Of a stretch of 64,000 nucleotides of DNA, positions 38,810-46,400 are shown piece by piece. This stretch comes from CAWAHD01 sp963781785 (GTDB lineage: Bacteria; Planctomycetota; Planctomycetia; Isosphaerales; Isosphaeraceae), in contig CAWAHD010000005.1 of assembly GCA_963781785.1 (NCBI GenBank), positions 3,286,001-3,350,000 on the forward strand. The letters are read 5' to 3'. The stretch's first letter is position 1. Each line of letters starts with the position of its first letter. The position numbers and the translations under genes were made by a program. Below the pieces are notes generated by a model. It ran no database searches. It saw only the letters and a list, made by a program, of their open reading frames with translations, and had not been told where the DNA came from.

Positions 38810-40297
38810 CTAAGGTGGGGCCACTGAGCAAGGTATTCCGTGAGTCAGCCGGGAATGCCTGGTGTCAGGCTGGAAAGCCTGACCTATAACGGCGCCGGGT
38901 TTCCGTTCGTGAACCGCCCCCCTTTCGCCGGGGCCGGAGCCCAGAGAAACGAGCACCCTGTGATCGGAATCGGATTTCGCCCGGAACCCGTGCGCGATTC
39001 GTTCCTGGAGCGCCGTCACCCTGGCACCGTCCGGCCGGAAGCTACGGATATAGTCTTCGAATTCACCGCGAAACTTGGCCAGGGCGTTCTTCACCGGCCA
39101 GGCCGCGCCGTCGGCAAGTCCGCAGATGGTCGTCCCGGGCATGATCCCCATGTTGTTGGCCATCTTGAGCATGATGTCCAGATCTTCCAGGCGGCCGCCT
39201 CCAGCCTTGATGCGCTCGACCGTCTTGTAGAACCAGGTGGTCCCTTCCCGGCACGGGGTGCATTGACCGCAGCTCTCGTGGGCGAAGAAGCGGCAGGTAT
39301 TGTAAAGGTAGTCGATGATGCTCGTCTGGTCGTCGATGACGGTCACGGCGGCCGTGCCCAGGCCCAGGCACCCGGGCTTGCGCAGACTTTCGAAATCGAG
39401 TGGGGTATCGAGCTCGTCGGCCGAAAGCAGCCCCATGCTGATTCCGCCGGGAACGGCTGCCTTGGCCTTGCGCCCTTTCCAGACCCCGCCGGCGTGCTCG
39501 TCGATCAATGCGCGGCAGGTGATGCCCAGCGGCAGCTCGACGCAGACTTGCTTGTTCACGTGCCCCGACACGCAGTACAGCTTCGGGCCGTAGCTCTTGG
39601 GCACGCCGATCGACTTGAACCACGTCGCGCCGCGGTCGATGATGTGCGGCACACAGCACAGGGTCTCGACGTTGTTGACGACCGTCGGCTTGCGGAATGC
39701 CCCCTCGATGGCCGGAAACGGCGGCTTGATCCGAGGCCACCCCCGCTTCCCCTCCAGACTCTCGATCAGCCCGGTCTCCTCGCCGCAGATGTAAGCACCG
39801 GCACCGCGATGGACCCACACGTCGAGGTTGTAACCCGATCCGTAGATGTTCTTTCCCAGGTGCCCGGCCTGACGTGCTTCCTCGATCGCGGCCTCGAGGA
39901 TGCGATACGCGACGATATATTCGAAACGGAGGTAGATATAGGCTGTCGTGGCCTTGGTCGCGAAGCAGGCGATCAGAATTCCTTCGAGAAGCTGGTGCGG
40001 ATCCTTCTCCATCAGCAGGCGATTGTTGAACGTGGCGGGCTCGCTCTCGTCGGCGTTGACGCACATGAGCGTTTCCTTCCGGTCCTTGGGAAGGAATGTC
40101 CACTTGAGGCCGCACGGGAAGCCGGCGCCTCCCCTGCCCCGAAGCTCCGAGTCTTTCACGACCGTCACGACCGAGTCGGGATCCATCGCCAGGGCTTTGC
40201 GCGCGGCAGAATAGCCTCCGCCTGCTTCATACACCTTGAGCGTATGACTTCCGGGTACGTTCCAGTTGCGACTCAAGACCGGTTCAAAAGTGGCCAC
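38810..40297 (-). CDS. nuoF: NADH-quinone oxidoreductase subunit F
   Basis: Flavoprotein that binds NADH and FMN and carries [4Fe-4S] N3. The 495-aa product has SELRGRGGAGFPCGLKW and GAGAYICGEETGLIESLEG (NADH/FMN sites) and the cluster motif ESCGQCTPCREG. After the family core ends near residue 445 there is a 50-residue tail, whose end (GQAFQPDTRHSRLTHG) is the translation of a dispersed palindromic repeat lying inside the 3' end of the gene. It is 48 bp after nuoE and 81 bp before nuoG. Confidence 0.96.
   Translation of the reverse strand: MATFEPVLSRNWNVPGSHTLKVYEAGGGYSAARKALAMDPDSVVTVVKDSELRGRGGAGFPCGLKWTFLPKDRKETLMCVNADESEPATFNNRLLMEKDPHQLLEGILIACFATKATTAYIYLRFEYIVAYRILEAAIEEARQAGHLGKNIYGSGYNLDVWVHRGAGAYICGEETGLIESLEGKRGWPRIKPPFPAIEGAFRKPTVVNNVETLCCVPHIIDRGATWFKSIGVPKSYGPKLYCVSGHVNKQVCVELPLGITCRALIDEHAGGVWKGRKAKAAVPGGISMGLLSADELDTPLDFESLRKPGCLGLGTAAVTVIDDQTSIIDYLYNTCRFFAHESCGQCTPCREGTTWFYKTVERIKAGGGRLEDLDIMLKMANNMGIMPGTTICGLADGAAWPVKNALAKFRGEFEDYIRSFRPDGARVTALQERIAHGFRAKSDSDHRVLVSLGSGPGERGAVHERKPGAVIGQAFQPDTRHSRLTHGIPCSVAPP
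38864..38883. repeat. Single copy of the GTCAGGCT/AGCCTGAC palindrome inside the nuoF 3' end
   Basis: GTCAGGCT-GGAA-AGCCTGAC, the reverse complement of the hairpin core found eight times at 53.3-53.6 kb. Read on the minus strand it is preceded by TAG as in the tandem array. Here it has no following T-tract and is translated in frame at the end of nuoF, which shows the element is dispersed and tolerated at gene ends. Confidence 0.75.
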
Positions 40298-40345
40298 CGC
40301 CGTGCACTCCTTGGCAGTCGATATTCTTGCGTGATCGGGCAGGGA

Positions 40346-40858
40346 TCAGTCAGGGCGACCACCCAGTTCGTGGAGCATCTGATCAACTTTTGGCTCGTCA
40401 AGCGGTCCATAAACTCGCCCATCGTCGGCCAGCGCCGCCGGCGCGAAGTCGCAGAGGCCCAGACACTCGGCGAATTCGACCGTCAGCTCGCCCCCTTTGG
40501 TGGTCTGGCCCGGCTCGATCCCCAGCCGATGGCAAGCATGCTCGAGCAATTGGTCCCCGCCGCGCAACATGCATGAGATCGACCGGCAGATCCACACGCG
40601 CACGTCGCCCACGGGCGCCTGGGGGAAGAAGCCGTAAAAGCTCATCGTGTCGTGAACTTCGGCTGGCGTGATCTCCAGTAGCTCAGCGATCTCGGCCATC
40701 GCCTGGAGCGGGACGCACCGCACCTCCTCCTGGACCAGGTGCAATGCCGGCAAGGTCAGCGCCCGTTTCGAGGGATAGCGCGGAAACATCGACCGGATTT
40801 TCTCTTTGAGCGGCTCGGTGAGAATCGGAATCCGCTCCGTCGAAATCTCGGGGGGCAT
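40346..40858 (-). CDS. nuoE: NADH-quinone oxidoreductase subunit E
   Basis: Thioredoxin-fold [2Fe-2S] subunit (cluster N1a) of the NADH arm. The cluster cysteines are in CRSISCMLRGG (C-x4-C) and AECLGLCDFAP (C-x3-C). The N-terminal helical part RSMFPRYPSKRALTLPALHLVQEE is family-typical. I chose ATG 40858 (170 aa); GTG 40909 would add 17 residues and leave 20 bp after nuoD. The tail ends 48 bp before nuoF. Confidence 0.93.
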   Translation of the reverse strand: MPPEISTERIPILTEPLKEKIRSMFPRYPSKRALTLPALHLVQEEVRCVPLQAMAEIAELLEITPAEVHDTMSFYGFFPQAPVGDVRVWICRSISCMLRGGDQLLEHACHRLGIEPGQTTKGGELTVEFAECLGLCDFAPAALADDGRVYGPLDEPKVDQMLHELGGRPD

Positions 40859-40929
40859 CGCGTTGTCTCGGTCGGCCTTCGGGCAGGGTTCAGTCGTACG
40901 CGGGGTCACGCTGTAGAGGGCTCTCGAAG

Positions 40930-42150
40930 TCAGCGATCCAGCTCGGCGGCGATGATGTTCAGGCTTCCCAGCACGGCCACCACGTCGGCGAGCAGGTGAT
41001 CTTTGATCATGTGGGGGAAGACCGAAAAGTGGATGAAGGAAGGCGGCCGGGTGCGCACTCGCCAGGCGGTCTGGCTGCCGTCGGCCACCAGGTAATATCC
41101 AAGCTCGCCGTTAGGGCTCTCCACCGCGGCATAGACCTCGTCGCGCGGCGTCTCGACTCCCCGGTTGGGCATGATCAGCTCGAAATGCTGGATCAGGCCT
41201 TCCATGCTGTTGTACGTCGTGAGCTTGTCGGGCAGCGGGAACTTTTCAGCGATCGGCACGTTGACGGGCCCGTCCGGCAGTTTTGCGAGCGCCTGGGTGA
41301 GGATGCGATGGCTCTGGCGCATTTCCTCCATCCGCACGATGAACCGCGCCCAGCAGTCTCCTTCCACGGTATACGGGACCTCAAAGTCGAGCTCGGGATA
41401 GACGAGGTAAGGTGCGTCCTTGCGGACGTCGTTCGTGACGCCGCTGGCCCGCGCGATCGGGCCGGTGCAAGAGTGGGCGATGGCGTCGGCCTTGCTCAGG
41501 AACCCGACGTTTCGCACGCGGTCGAGGAAGATGCGGTTGCGAAACAGCAGCTTTTCCATGTCGGAATAGACCCTGGGAAACGCCGCCAGCACCGCTCGCA
41601 CCTTGTCGAGCACCTTGTCACTGAAGTCGTGGAGCAGACCGCCGACCCGCGTGTACCCGGGATGAAACCGATAGCCCGACATTTCCTCGTAGACGTCGTA
41701 GATCTGTTCTCTCAGGTTGAAAGCGAACAGGAACGCCGTGAACGCCCCCAGATCGAGGGCCGCCGCCCCGGTGCAGAGCAGATGATCGCTGATCCGCGCC
41801 AGCTCCGAGATGATCACGCGGATGTACTGGCACCTGGGCGTGAGCTTTATATCCAGCAGCGTCTCGACCGCGTGATGCCAGGCGACCTCGTTCATGGGCG
41901 GGCTGATGTAGTTCTTGCGGTCGACGATCGTGACGTATTGATTGAAGTTCAGGTGTTCACCCAGCTTCTCGAATCCGGAGTGCAGATAGCCGATGTCGGG
42001 CGTCGCCTTGACGATCCGTTCGCCGTCGAGCTCGAGGATCAGCCGCAAGGTCGTGTGCGTGGCGGGATGCTGCGGGCCAAAGTTGAGCGTCCAGGTGGCC
42101 TGTCTGGCGTCGGTCTTTGTCTCGGGTTGGTCGAGCACTTCGGTGGACAT
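40930..42150 (-). CDS. nuoD: NADH-quinone oxidoreductase subunit D
   Basis: 49-kDa-type subunit lining the quinone site, homologous to hydrogenase large subunits but without their nickel ligands. The 406-aa sequence shows NFGPQHPATHTTLRL, DIGYLHSGFEKL, YISPPMNEVAWHHAVE and ESPNGELGYYLVADG, and ends in ADVVAVLGSLNIIAAELDR, the canonical C-terminus. Separate nuoC and nuoD genes are kept (no CD fusion). It lies 39 bp after nuoC. Confidence 0.96.
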   Translation of the reverse strand: MSTEVLDQPETKTDARQATWTLNFGPQHPATHTTLRLILELDGERIVKATPDIGYLHSGFEKLGEHLNFNQYVTIVDRKNYISPPMNEVAWHHAVETLLDIKLTPRCQYIRVIISELARISDHLLCTGAAALDLGAFTAFLFAFNLREQIYDVYEEMSGYRFHPGYTRVGGLLHDFSDKVLDKVRAVLAAFPRVYSDMEKLLFRNRIFLDRVRNVGFLSKADAIAHSCTGPIARASGVTNDVRKDAPYLVYPELDFEVPYTVEGDCWARFIVRMEEMRQSHRILTQALAKLPDGPVNVPIAEKFPLPDKLTTYNSMEGLIQHFELIMPNRGVETPRDEVYAAVESPNGELGYYLVADGSQTAWRVRTRPPSFIHFSVFPHMIKDHLLADVVAVLGSLNIIAAELDR

Positions 42151-42189
42151 CAGAGGATCCTGTATCGCTCAAAATCATCGGGGCGCTGG

Positions 42190-42723
42190 TCAGGACTCGT
42201 TCCGCGACAACCGCGGGAAATTGTGCCGCTCACCTCGGCCGCGGAGCGGATAATCCTTGCGGAGCGGAAAAGCGGTGAATTCCTCGGGCATCAAGATCCG
42301 CCGCAGGTCGGGATGGCCCTCGAATCGGATGCCGAACATGTCAAAAACTTCGCGTTCCATCCAGTCGGCCCCAGGCCAGATCGGCACGGCCGACGGCAAT
42401 GCGGGGTCCGGGTCAGCAACGCCTGCCTTGACCACCAAGGTCTCGAATGTATCGAGATTGCGTACGACGTAATGGACTTCGAATCGGGGACGCGTCCGCC
42501 CCGGATAGCCAAGGTAGTCAGTGGCCCCCAGCTCAGAAAGCAGATTGAAGCCGCACTTGATCTTGAGCGCCCTGAGCACTTCTTCCAGCCGCTCAGGAGG
42601 CACAAACAGCCGCACGTTGTCGCGGAAATGCGCCAGGCTGAACACGCCCTCTCCCAGGGCCTGCGCCAGGATCGCAAAGGTTGCGGCGTGGGGATCGGTC
42701 AAGTCCGGTGCAAGTGTGGCCAT
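42190..42723 (-). CDS. nuoC: NADH-quinone oxidoreductase subunit C
   Basis: 30-kDa-type subunit at the base of the peripheral arm, 177 aa. The signature WMEREVFDMFGIRFEGHPDLRRILMPEEF is complete and is followed by FPLRKDYPLRG. The N-terminal half carries the lower-similarity alpha/beta domain. It starts 10 bp after nuoB, which suggests coupled translation. Confidence 0.95.
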   Translation of the reverse strand: MATLAPDLTDPHAATFAILAQALGEGVFSLAHFRDNVRLFVPPERLEEVLRALKIKCGFNLLSELGATDYLGYPGRTRPRFEVHYVVRNLDTFETLVVKAGVADPDPALPSAVPIWPGADWMEREVFDMFGIRFEGHPDLRRILMPEEFTAFPLRKDYPLRGRGERHNFPRLSRNES

Positions 42724-42733
42724 TCGATCTCTT

Positions 42734-43444
42734 TTAAAGGGCTTCGCCGGCCCCGAGCTGTGCCGGGCCTCCGGGCAGGCGGTATCCGTAGCGATCCTCG
42801 TCGCCCCGCTCGCGCGCGGCGGGTCCGAGGGGCGCGCACCGATCCTGGGCGATGTATTCCTCGCGCTTCAATAGCTCGGGCAGACCGGCGGTTCCCGCCA
42901 TCGTTCCTCCTGCCTGGATCTTGGTCTGGATATCGATGAGCGCCCGCAGGATCTGCTCGGGGCGAGGAGGGCAGCCGGGAATATAAACGTCCACCGGCAT
43001 GAAGCGATCGACCCCCTGCACGACCGCGTACGTATCGAAGATCCCTCCGGTGGATGCGCACGCGCCCATGCTGATGCACCATTTGGGCTCCGGCATCTGG
43101 AGCCAGATCCGCTGGAGGACGGGCATCATCTTCATGGCCACCCGCCCGGCCACGATCATCAGGTCGCACTGCCGCGGACTGAAACGCATCACCTCGGCGC
43201 CGAAGCGCGCGATGTCGAACCGGCTGGCACCCACCGCCATCAATTCAATGCCGCAACACGCGGTGGCAAAAGGCATGGGCCAGAGGCTGTATTTCCGGCA
43301 CCAGTTGACCACGGCGTCCCGCTTGGTCACGAAGGTGTTCTCGGGCGGCTCCAGAGCACCGGCTCTGTCGATCGCCAGGCTCGACCCCACCGGCACCACC
43401 GGCTGAGTCGAAACCGCACGTCCTCCAGAAGGCTCTACCGCCAT
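42734..43444 (-). CDS. nuoB: NADH-quinone oxidoreductase subunit B
   Basis: Subunit carrying [4Fe-4S] N2, the cluster that reduces quinone. All four ligands are visible: the tandem cysteines in ATACCGIE, one in SMGACASTGG and one in IPGCPPRPE. The 236-aa product starts at ATG 43444, inside the last codons of nuoA (10-bp overlap); the frame is open further upstream only as a shadow of nuoA. The C-terminal 30 residues (DRCAPLGPAARERGDEDRYGY...) extend beyond the core. Confidence 0.95.
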   Translation of the reverse strand: MAVEPSGGRAVSTQPVVPVGSSLAIDRAGALEPPENTFVTKRDAVVNWCRKYSLWPMPFATACCGIELMAVGASRFDIARFGAEVMRFSPRQCDLMIVAGRVAMKMMPVLQRIWLQMPEPKWCISMGACASTGGIFDTYAVVQGVDRFMPVDVYIPGCPPRPEQILRALIDIQTKIQAGGTMAGTAGLPELLKREEYIAQDRCAPLGPAARERGDEDRYGYRLPGGPAQLGAGEAL

Positions 43445-43833
43445 TCGAATACTCCTTTCCGCCATGCATACGCAAACGCCGAGGCCAGGATCGCGATGAA
43501 GATCATGATCTCCCAGAAAACCCAGCCGCGGAAGACTTCCGGTATGCCCGTGGTCACCCCAGGCGCTGACCCCACACTCCACTGACCGACCGCCCAGGGA
43601 TACAAGAACAACAACTCGACGTCAAATAATAGAAACACGATCGCCACGAGATAGTAGCGAACGTCGAACCGCTGCCGCGCGTCGCCGATCGGGTCCATGC
43701 CCGATTCGTAAGGCATCTGCTTGACTTTGGTGGTCTTCCTCGGCGCCAGGACCAGATTGGCGACAACCATGCTCGCACCCATCCCGATCGCCACGATCAG
43801 GAAGACAAAGACCGGCGTGAACTCTGTACCCAT
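43435..43833 (-). CDS. nuoA: NADH-quinone oxidoreductase subunit A
   Basis: First gene of the operon, encoding a three-helix membrane subunit next to the quinone site. The 132-aa product has the conserved loop YESGMDPIGDARQRFDVRYYLVAI and LLFDVELLFLYPWAV. The leader from the predicted promoter is about 150 bases. Confidence 0.95.
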   Translation of the reverse strand: MGTEFTPVFVFLIVAIGMGASMVVANLVLAPRKTTKVKQMPYESGMDPIGDARQRFDVRYYLVAIVFLLFDVELLFLYPWAVGQWSVGSAPGVTTGIPEVFRGWVFWEIMIFIAILASAFAYAWRKGVFEWR

Positions 43834-43914
43834 CGCAAGTTCGTCCTTGGTCTTCAGCCAGTAGTGCTTGGTAACGAATCAACGCTCGCGGAACGCGGCC
43901 CCCAAATCTCTGTG

Positions 43915-43934
43915 TTTGTGAAGTCTTTCACAAA
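43915..43934. promoter_or_regulatory. CRP/FNR-like palindrome in the nuo leader
   Basis: TTTGTGAA-GTCT-TTCACAAA, a perfect 8+4+8 inverted repeat containing TGTGA-N6-TCACA, the consensus half-sites and spacing of CRP-family operators. It lies about 58 bases downstream of the start predicted from the promoter at 43990-44017 and about 80 bases before nuoA. There it would be expected to block transcription, or activate a second, closer promoter I do not see. CRP/FNR control of nuo genes is known in other bacteria; here it is inferred from the motif. Confidence 0.5.
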
Positions 43935-43989
43935 GTCATTCCCAAAAAAGGCCGGCGAGGCACCGGCAGCTTCATCCTGACGTGAGTTC

Positions 43990-44017
43990 ATTGTAAGGAT
44001 TGGAAACTCACCGTCAA
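43990..44017 (-). promoter_or_regulatory. Sigma70-like promoter of the nuo operon
   Basis: On the minus strand TTGACG (44017-44012), a 16-bp spacer and TACAAT (43995-43990) form a strong housekeeping-type promoter about 157 bp upstream of nuoA, predicting a start near 43983. It is the only good match in the gap between nuoA and the WYL-like gene. The sequence from 44018 to 44313 otherwise shows nothing I can identify. Confidence 0.6.
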
Positions 44018-44313
44018 CGCACTGGCGATCCGGGGCCGTGGTTCCCTCGGCTCGCGGCGGACTTCGAGTTCGCGAATTCGCGCGCCCAGGAGAAAACGCT
44101 CCTCAAGTCAATCCTACCTCAAGCTCGTGATGGGCCTGGTCGAGAAGCTGCGAGAAAACAGGCGGGGGCAAGGGCGCGAGGATTGGAGAATCTCGAGGTA
44201 TCTCGAGCGTCTGCGGCTTTCGGAAGCCGTGCCCGTTCGCTGGACGGCGGCGCGGCCGGCGACGCGCTCTCGCGCGGTCCCGCTCGTGTGAGAACAACCG
44301 TGGACCTCGTCGT

Positions 44314-44626
44314 TCATTTTCTGGCCGTAGCGGCGAGCGAGTGGACTGGAATGAGATGCCGGTAATGATCGCGACCGAAGTCCTCCTGCGCCGGGGAATG
44401 TCTCGTCCCGGACCGAGAGACCGACGATCCTGTCCAAAAGAAAAGTCCGCCAGCACGGTGGCTTGCCACTGCTGCTCGTTCCGCCCGTCTGCCACGCACG
44501 CAGCAGAGTCTCACCCGATTCGCGGTTGCGCAGCAACGCATGCGGATTCACGATCCGCCGGTGGTCGTCGTAGTCGAACTCCAGAACGCGAAGCTGGCGC
44601 ATCGCATGAATGATCGGTTCTTGCAT
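44314..44626 (-). CDS. WYL-domain-like small protein (frameshifted)
   Basis: A product of about 104 aa starting MQEPIIHAMRQLRVLEFDYDD and continuing RIVNPHALLRNRESGETLLRAWQTGG and WRTFLLDRIVGLSVRDETFPG. The pattern of a basic/aromatic N-terminal strand, PHAL, ETLLRAWQ and WRTFLLDRI resembles stand-alone WYL-like domains that bind nucleic acid or nucleotides. The end of the family (DFGRDHYRHLIPVHSLAATARK) continues in another frame after about 44395, so there is an indel near a GGCGCAGGAGG run. No helix-turn-helix is present. Family call moderate; role unknown. Confidence 0.55.
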
Positions 44627-45120
44627 CGCAGTCGTCCCGAGTGAAAGCCGGCGAACACGCATTGCAAACGAGATTCGATCTCGATGTTTTCAGGCCGAAG
44701 CCCCGCAGACCTTCCGATCGATGACGATTCGGAGCCTTGCCAATCACACCGCTCAGACGGCGCTGAACTTCGCGCTGACGCCTAAGTAAGATATCGGCGC
44801 GCAGAACCGCTTTCTTAAACGAGACAGCGCCGCCCCGTTTGGATGCATGACTCCCGCAGAGCGGAATTCATTCCGATTCGCCACGAAGAACGGAATTAAT
44901 CCGCATTCCGATTGTCGACGACGGAACGCATCCTCACGGCGCGGGCTACGAAATACCTTTTTTGTCGGGCCCCACAATCGCGTTTCTCACTGGATCGATT
45001 GGAATCGAGAAACGGAATGCATTGCGTTCTTCGACAGGGAGAATGTGCCGCAGAATCAGTGTGAACGTGCGCGGCTTGCGCACGCTCAACATTGCAACTC
45101 CCCGGCGCGAGGGTCGTCAT
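44627..45120. other. Gene-free stretch with repeated CGGAAT half-sites
   Basis: Nearly 500 bp without a convincing gene. It contains several CGGAAT/ATTCCG half-sites, including the dyad CGGAAT-TC-ATTCCG at 44862-44875, a CGGAATTAATCCG near-palindrome about 20 bp on, and further copies to about 45020. They could be binding sites or decayed repeats. GC content is visibly lower than in the neighbouring genes. Confidence 0.3.
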
Positions 45121-45999
45121 TCATCCAGAGGCGGCGCCGGCGGAATCGTTCCCGAGCCGGAACTTCGGCGCTTGGTGCTCGGTCCTCGGGATGACGGCAT
45201 CCCGTCGTCGATCCGACGAGACCGGTCCAGTGTTTCGGAGGGCGTGCGGCTCGGGCGTAGCGCGCCGGCCGGTCGACGGACCAATCTCCGGTGCCCTCGG
45301 AATGACTCGGTCGCCCGCGGCCGCTCGCCCGCCTCGGGAGGTCTCGGTGTCTCCGTCCGACAATCTGGTCCGTGATCTCAGCATCTCCCGGGCCGTTGCG
45401 TTCTCATCGTCGAGTCGCGTGCCGAGTCCCGTCCGCAGACCAGAGCCGCCGCGCGCCGCCCCACCCAATTCGTCCGGGAGACTGCCGCGCCGGCTCGACA
45501 TCAGCCGGTTGAAATTTCGCTCCGTCAGCCTGTAATCCCGCATCAGGATTGCGCGTTTCTTCGGGTCCTTCTCGGAGAAATACGCGAGATACTTCCGGGT
45601 TACCCGATCCATGCCGTCTTCAAAGGTTTGTGCCGTCTGGCGGTTTGGTAGATAATCTCGCTTGCCTTCGGTGTCGAACAGAGGGTCGACCGCCGACCGA
45701 TAATACGGCGTGCCGATTCCATACCGTTGGACCCCCGCCCGCCAGGCACCTTGCTGCTCCAGCATGTATTGCTGGAACTGGTTGGCACTGCTCCAGCCAG
45801 CCCGACCGACCGCGCCGCCACTTTGGCCGGCACCCGGACTCGCCGGCCCGATCGCGCGGACATAAGGCTCGTACATCGAGCTCCACGGCTGGTACGGGTC
45901 GGGACCAAACCCCTGTGCCCGGGCGGTCGACACGCCCATCAACAAGACGCTCAACGCCGCGAGTACGAGCCGGAGCCAGTTGCCGCGAGTGGAGGTCAT
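45121..45999 (-). CDS. Secreted protein of unknown function
   Basis: A 292-aa protein with a clear signal peptide (NWLRLVLAALSVLLMGVSTARA, cut before QGFGPDPY). The mature part begins with a Gly/Ser/Pro-rich region, then a helical segment rich in charged residues (GMDRVTRKYLAYFSEKDPKKRAILMRDYRLTERNFNRLM), and ends in a low-complexity Arg/Gly/Ser tail. No family recognised. ATG 45999 is chosen because GGGAG lies eight bases upstream and the signal peptide follows directly; the frame is open 42 codons further. It is divergent from the HEAT/STN-like gene. Confidence 0.7.
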   Translation of the reverse strand: MTSTRGNWLRLVLAALSVLLMGVSTARAQGFGPDPYQPWSSMYEPYVRAIGPASPGAGQSGGAVGRAGWSSANQFQQYMLEQQGAWRAGVQRYGIGTPYYRSAVDPLFDTEGKRDYLPNRQTAQTFEDGMDRVTRKYLAYFSEKDPKKRAILMRDYRLTERNFNRLMSSRRGSLPDELGGAARGGSGLRTGLGTRLDDENATAREMLRSRTRLSDGDTETSRGGRAAAGDRVIPRAPEIGPSTGRRATPEPHALRNTGPVSSDRRRDAVIPRTEHQAPKFRLGNDSAGAASG

Positions 46000-46400
46000 G
46001 TCGGGGTCTCCCGCAAATTCGTTGCCGGGGCCTGCCCGGAAACGCGCGCGCCTACCGGAAAACAACGCCTGCCGCCTCCCTTGGATTATATCAACCAGAT
46101 CGGCCGTCGCCATCAGGTATTCCACGAGTCAAGCCGGAATCGGGAGTTTCGCCGTCCGGTGCGAAGGATGATGAGGAATGCGCAGGGGGCTTACCCATCT
46201 CGGATTTTCGATTCTTGGATCCTCGACCCGCCCATGGTCGACTCCCGGCTCCCGACTCCGAATTGCCGGCTGCGTACCAGTCAGTGGAAACCCGCCCCGG
46301 ATCGGCTATGATGGGATATCCTTTGCCAAACAGGCCCATGACTCGACTCGAACGTGAACTGTGAGAGGTGTGTGGGTCAGGCAATTCTGGAGGGTTCGTG
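46000..46400. other. Divergent intergenic region
   Basis: Four hundred bases between two divergently transcribed secreted-protein genes, so it should hold both promoters. A TATGAT element near 46307 is a possible -10 box for the right-hand gene but lacks a good -35. No gene or repeat recognised. Confidence 0.3.

Noticed and set aside
38840..42939. Very long plus-strand ORFs (578 and 647 aa) opposite nuoB-nuoF
   Set aside because: They mirror well-conserved Nuo genes, have no family motifs or ribosome-binding sites, and such antisense frames are expected in high-GC DNA.
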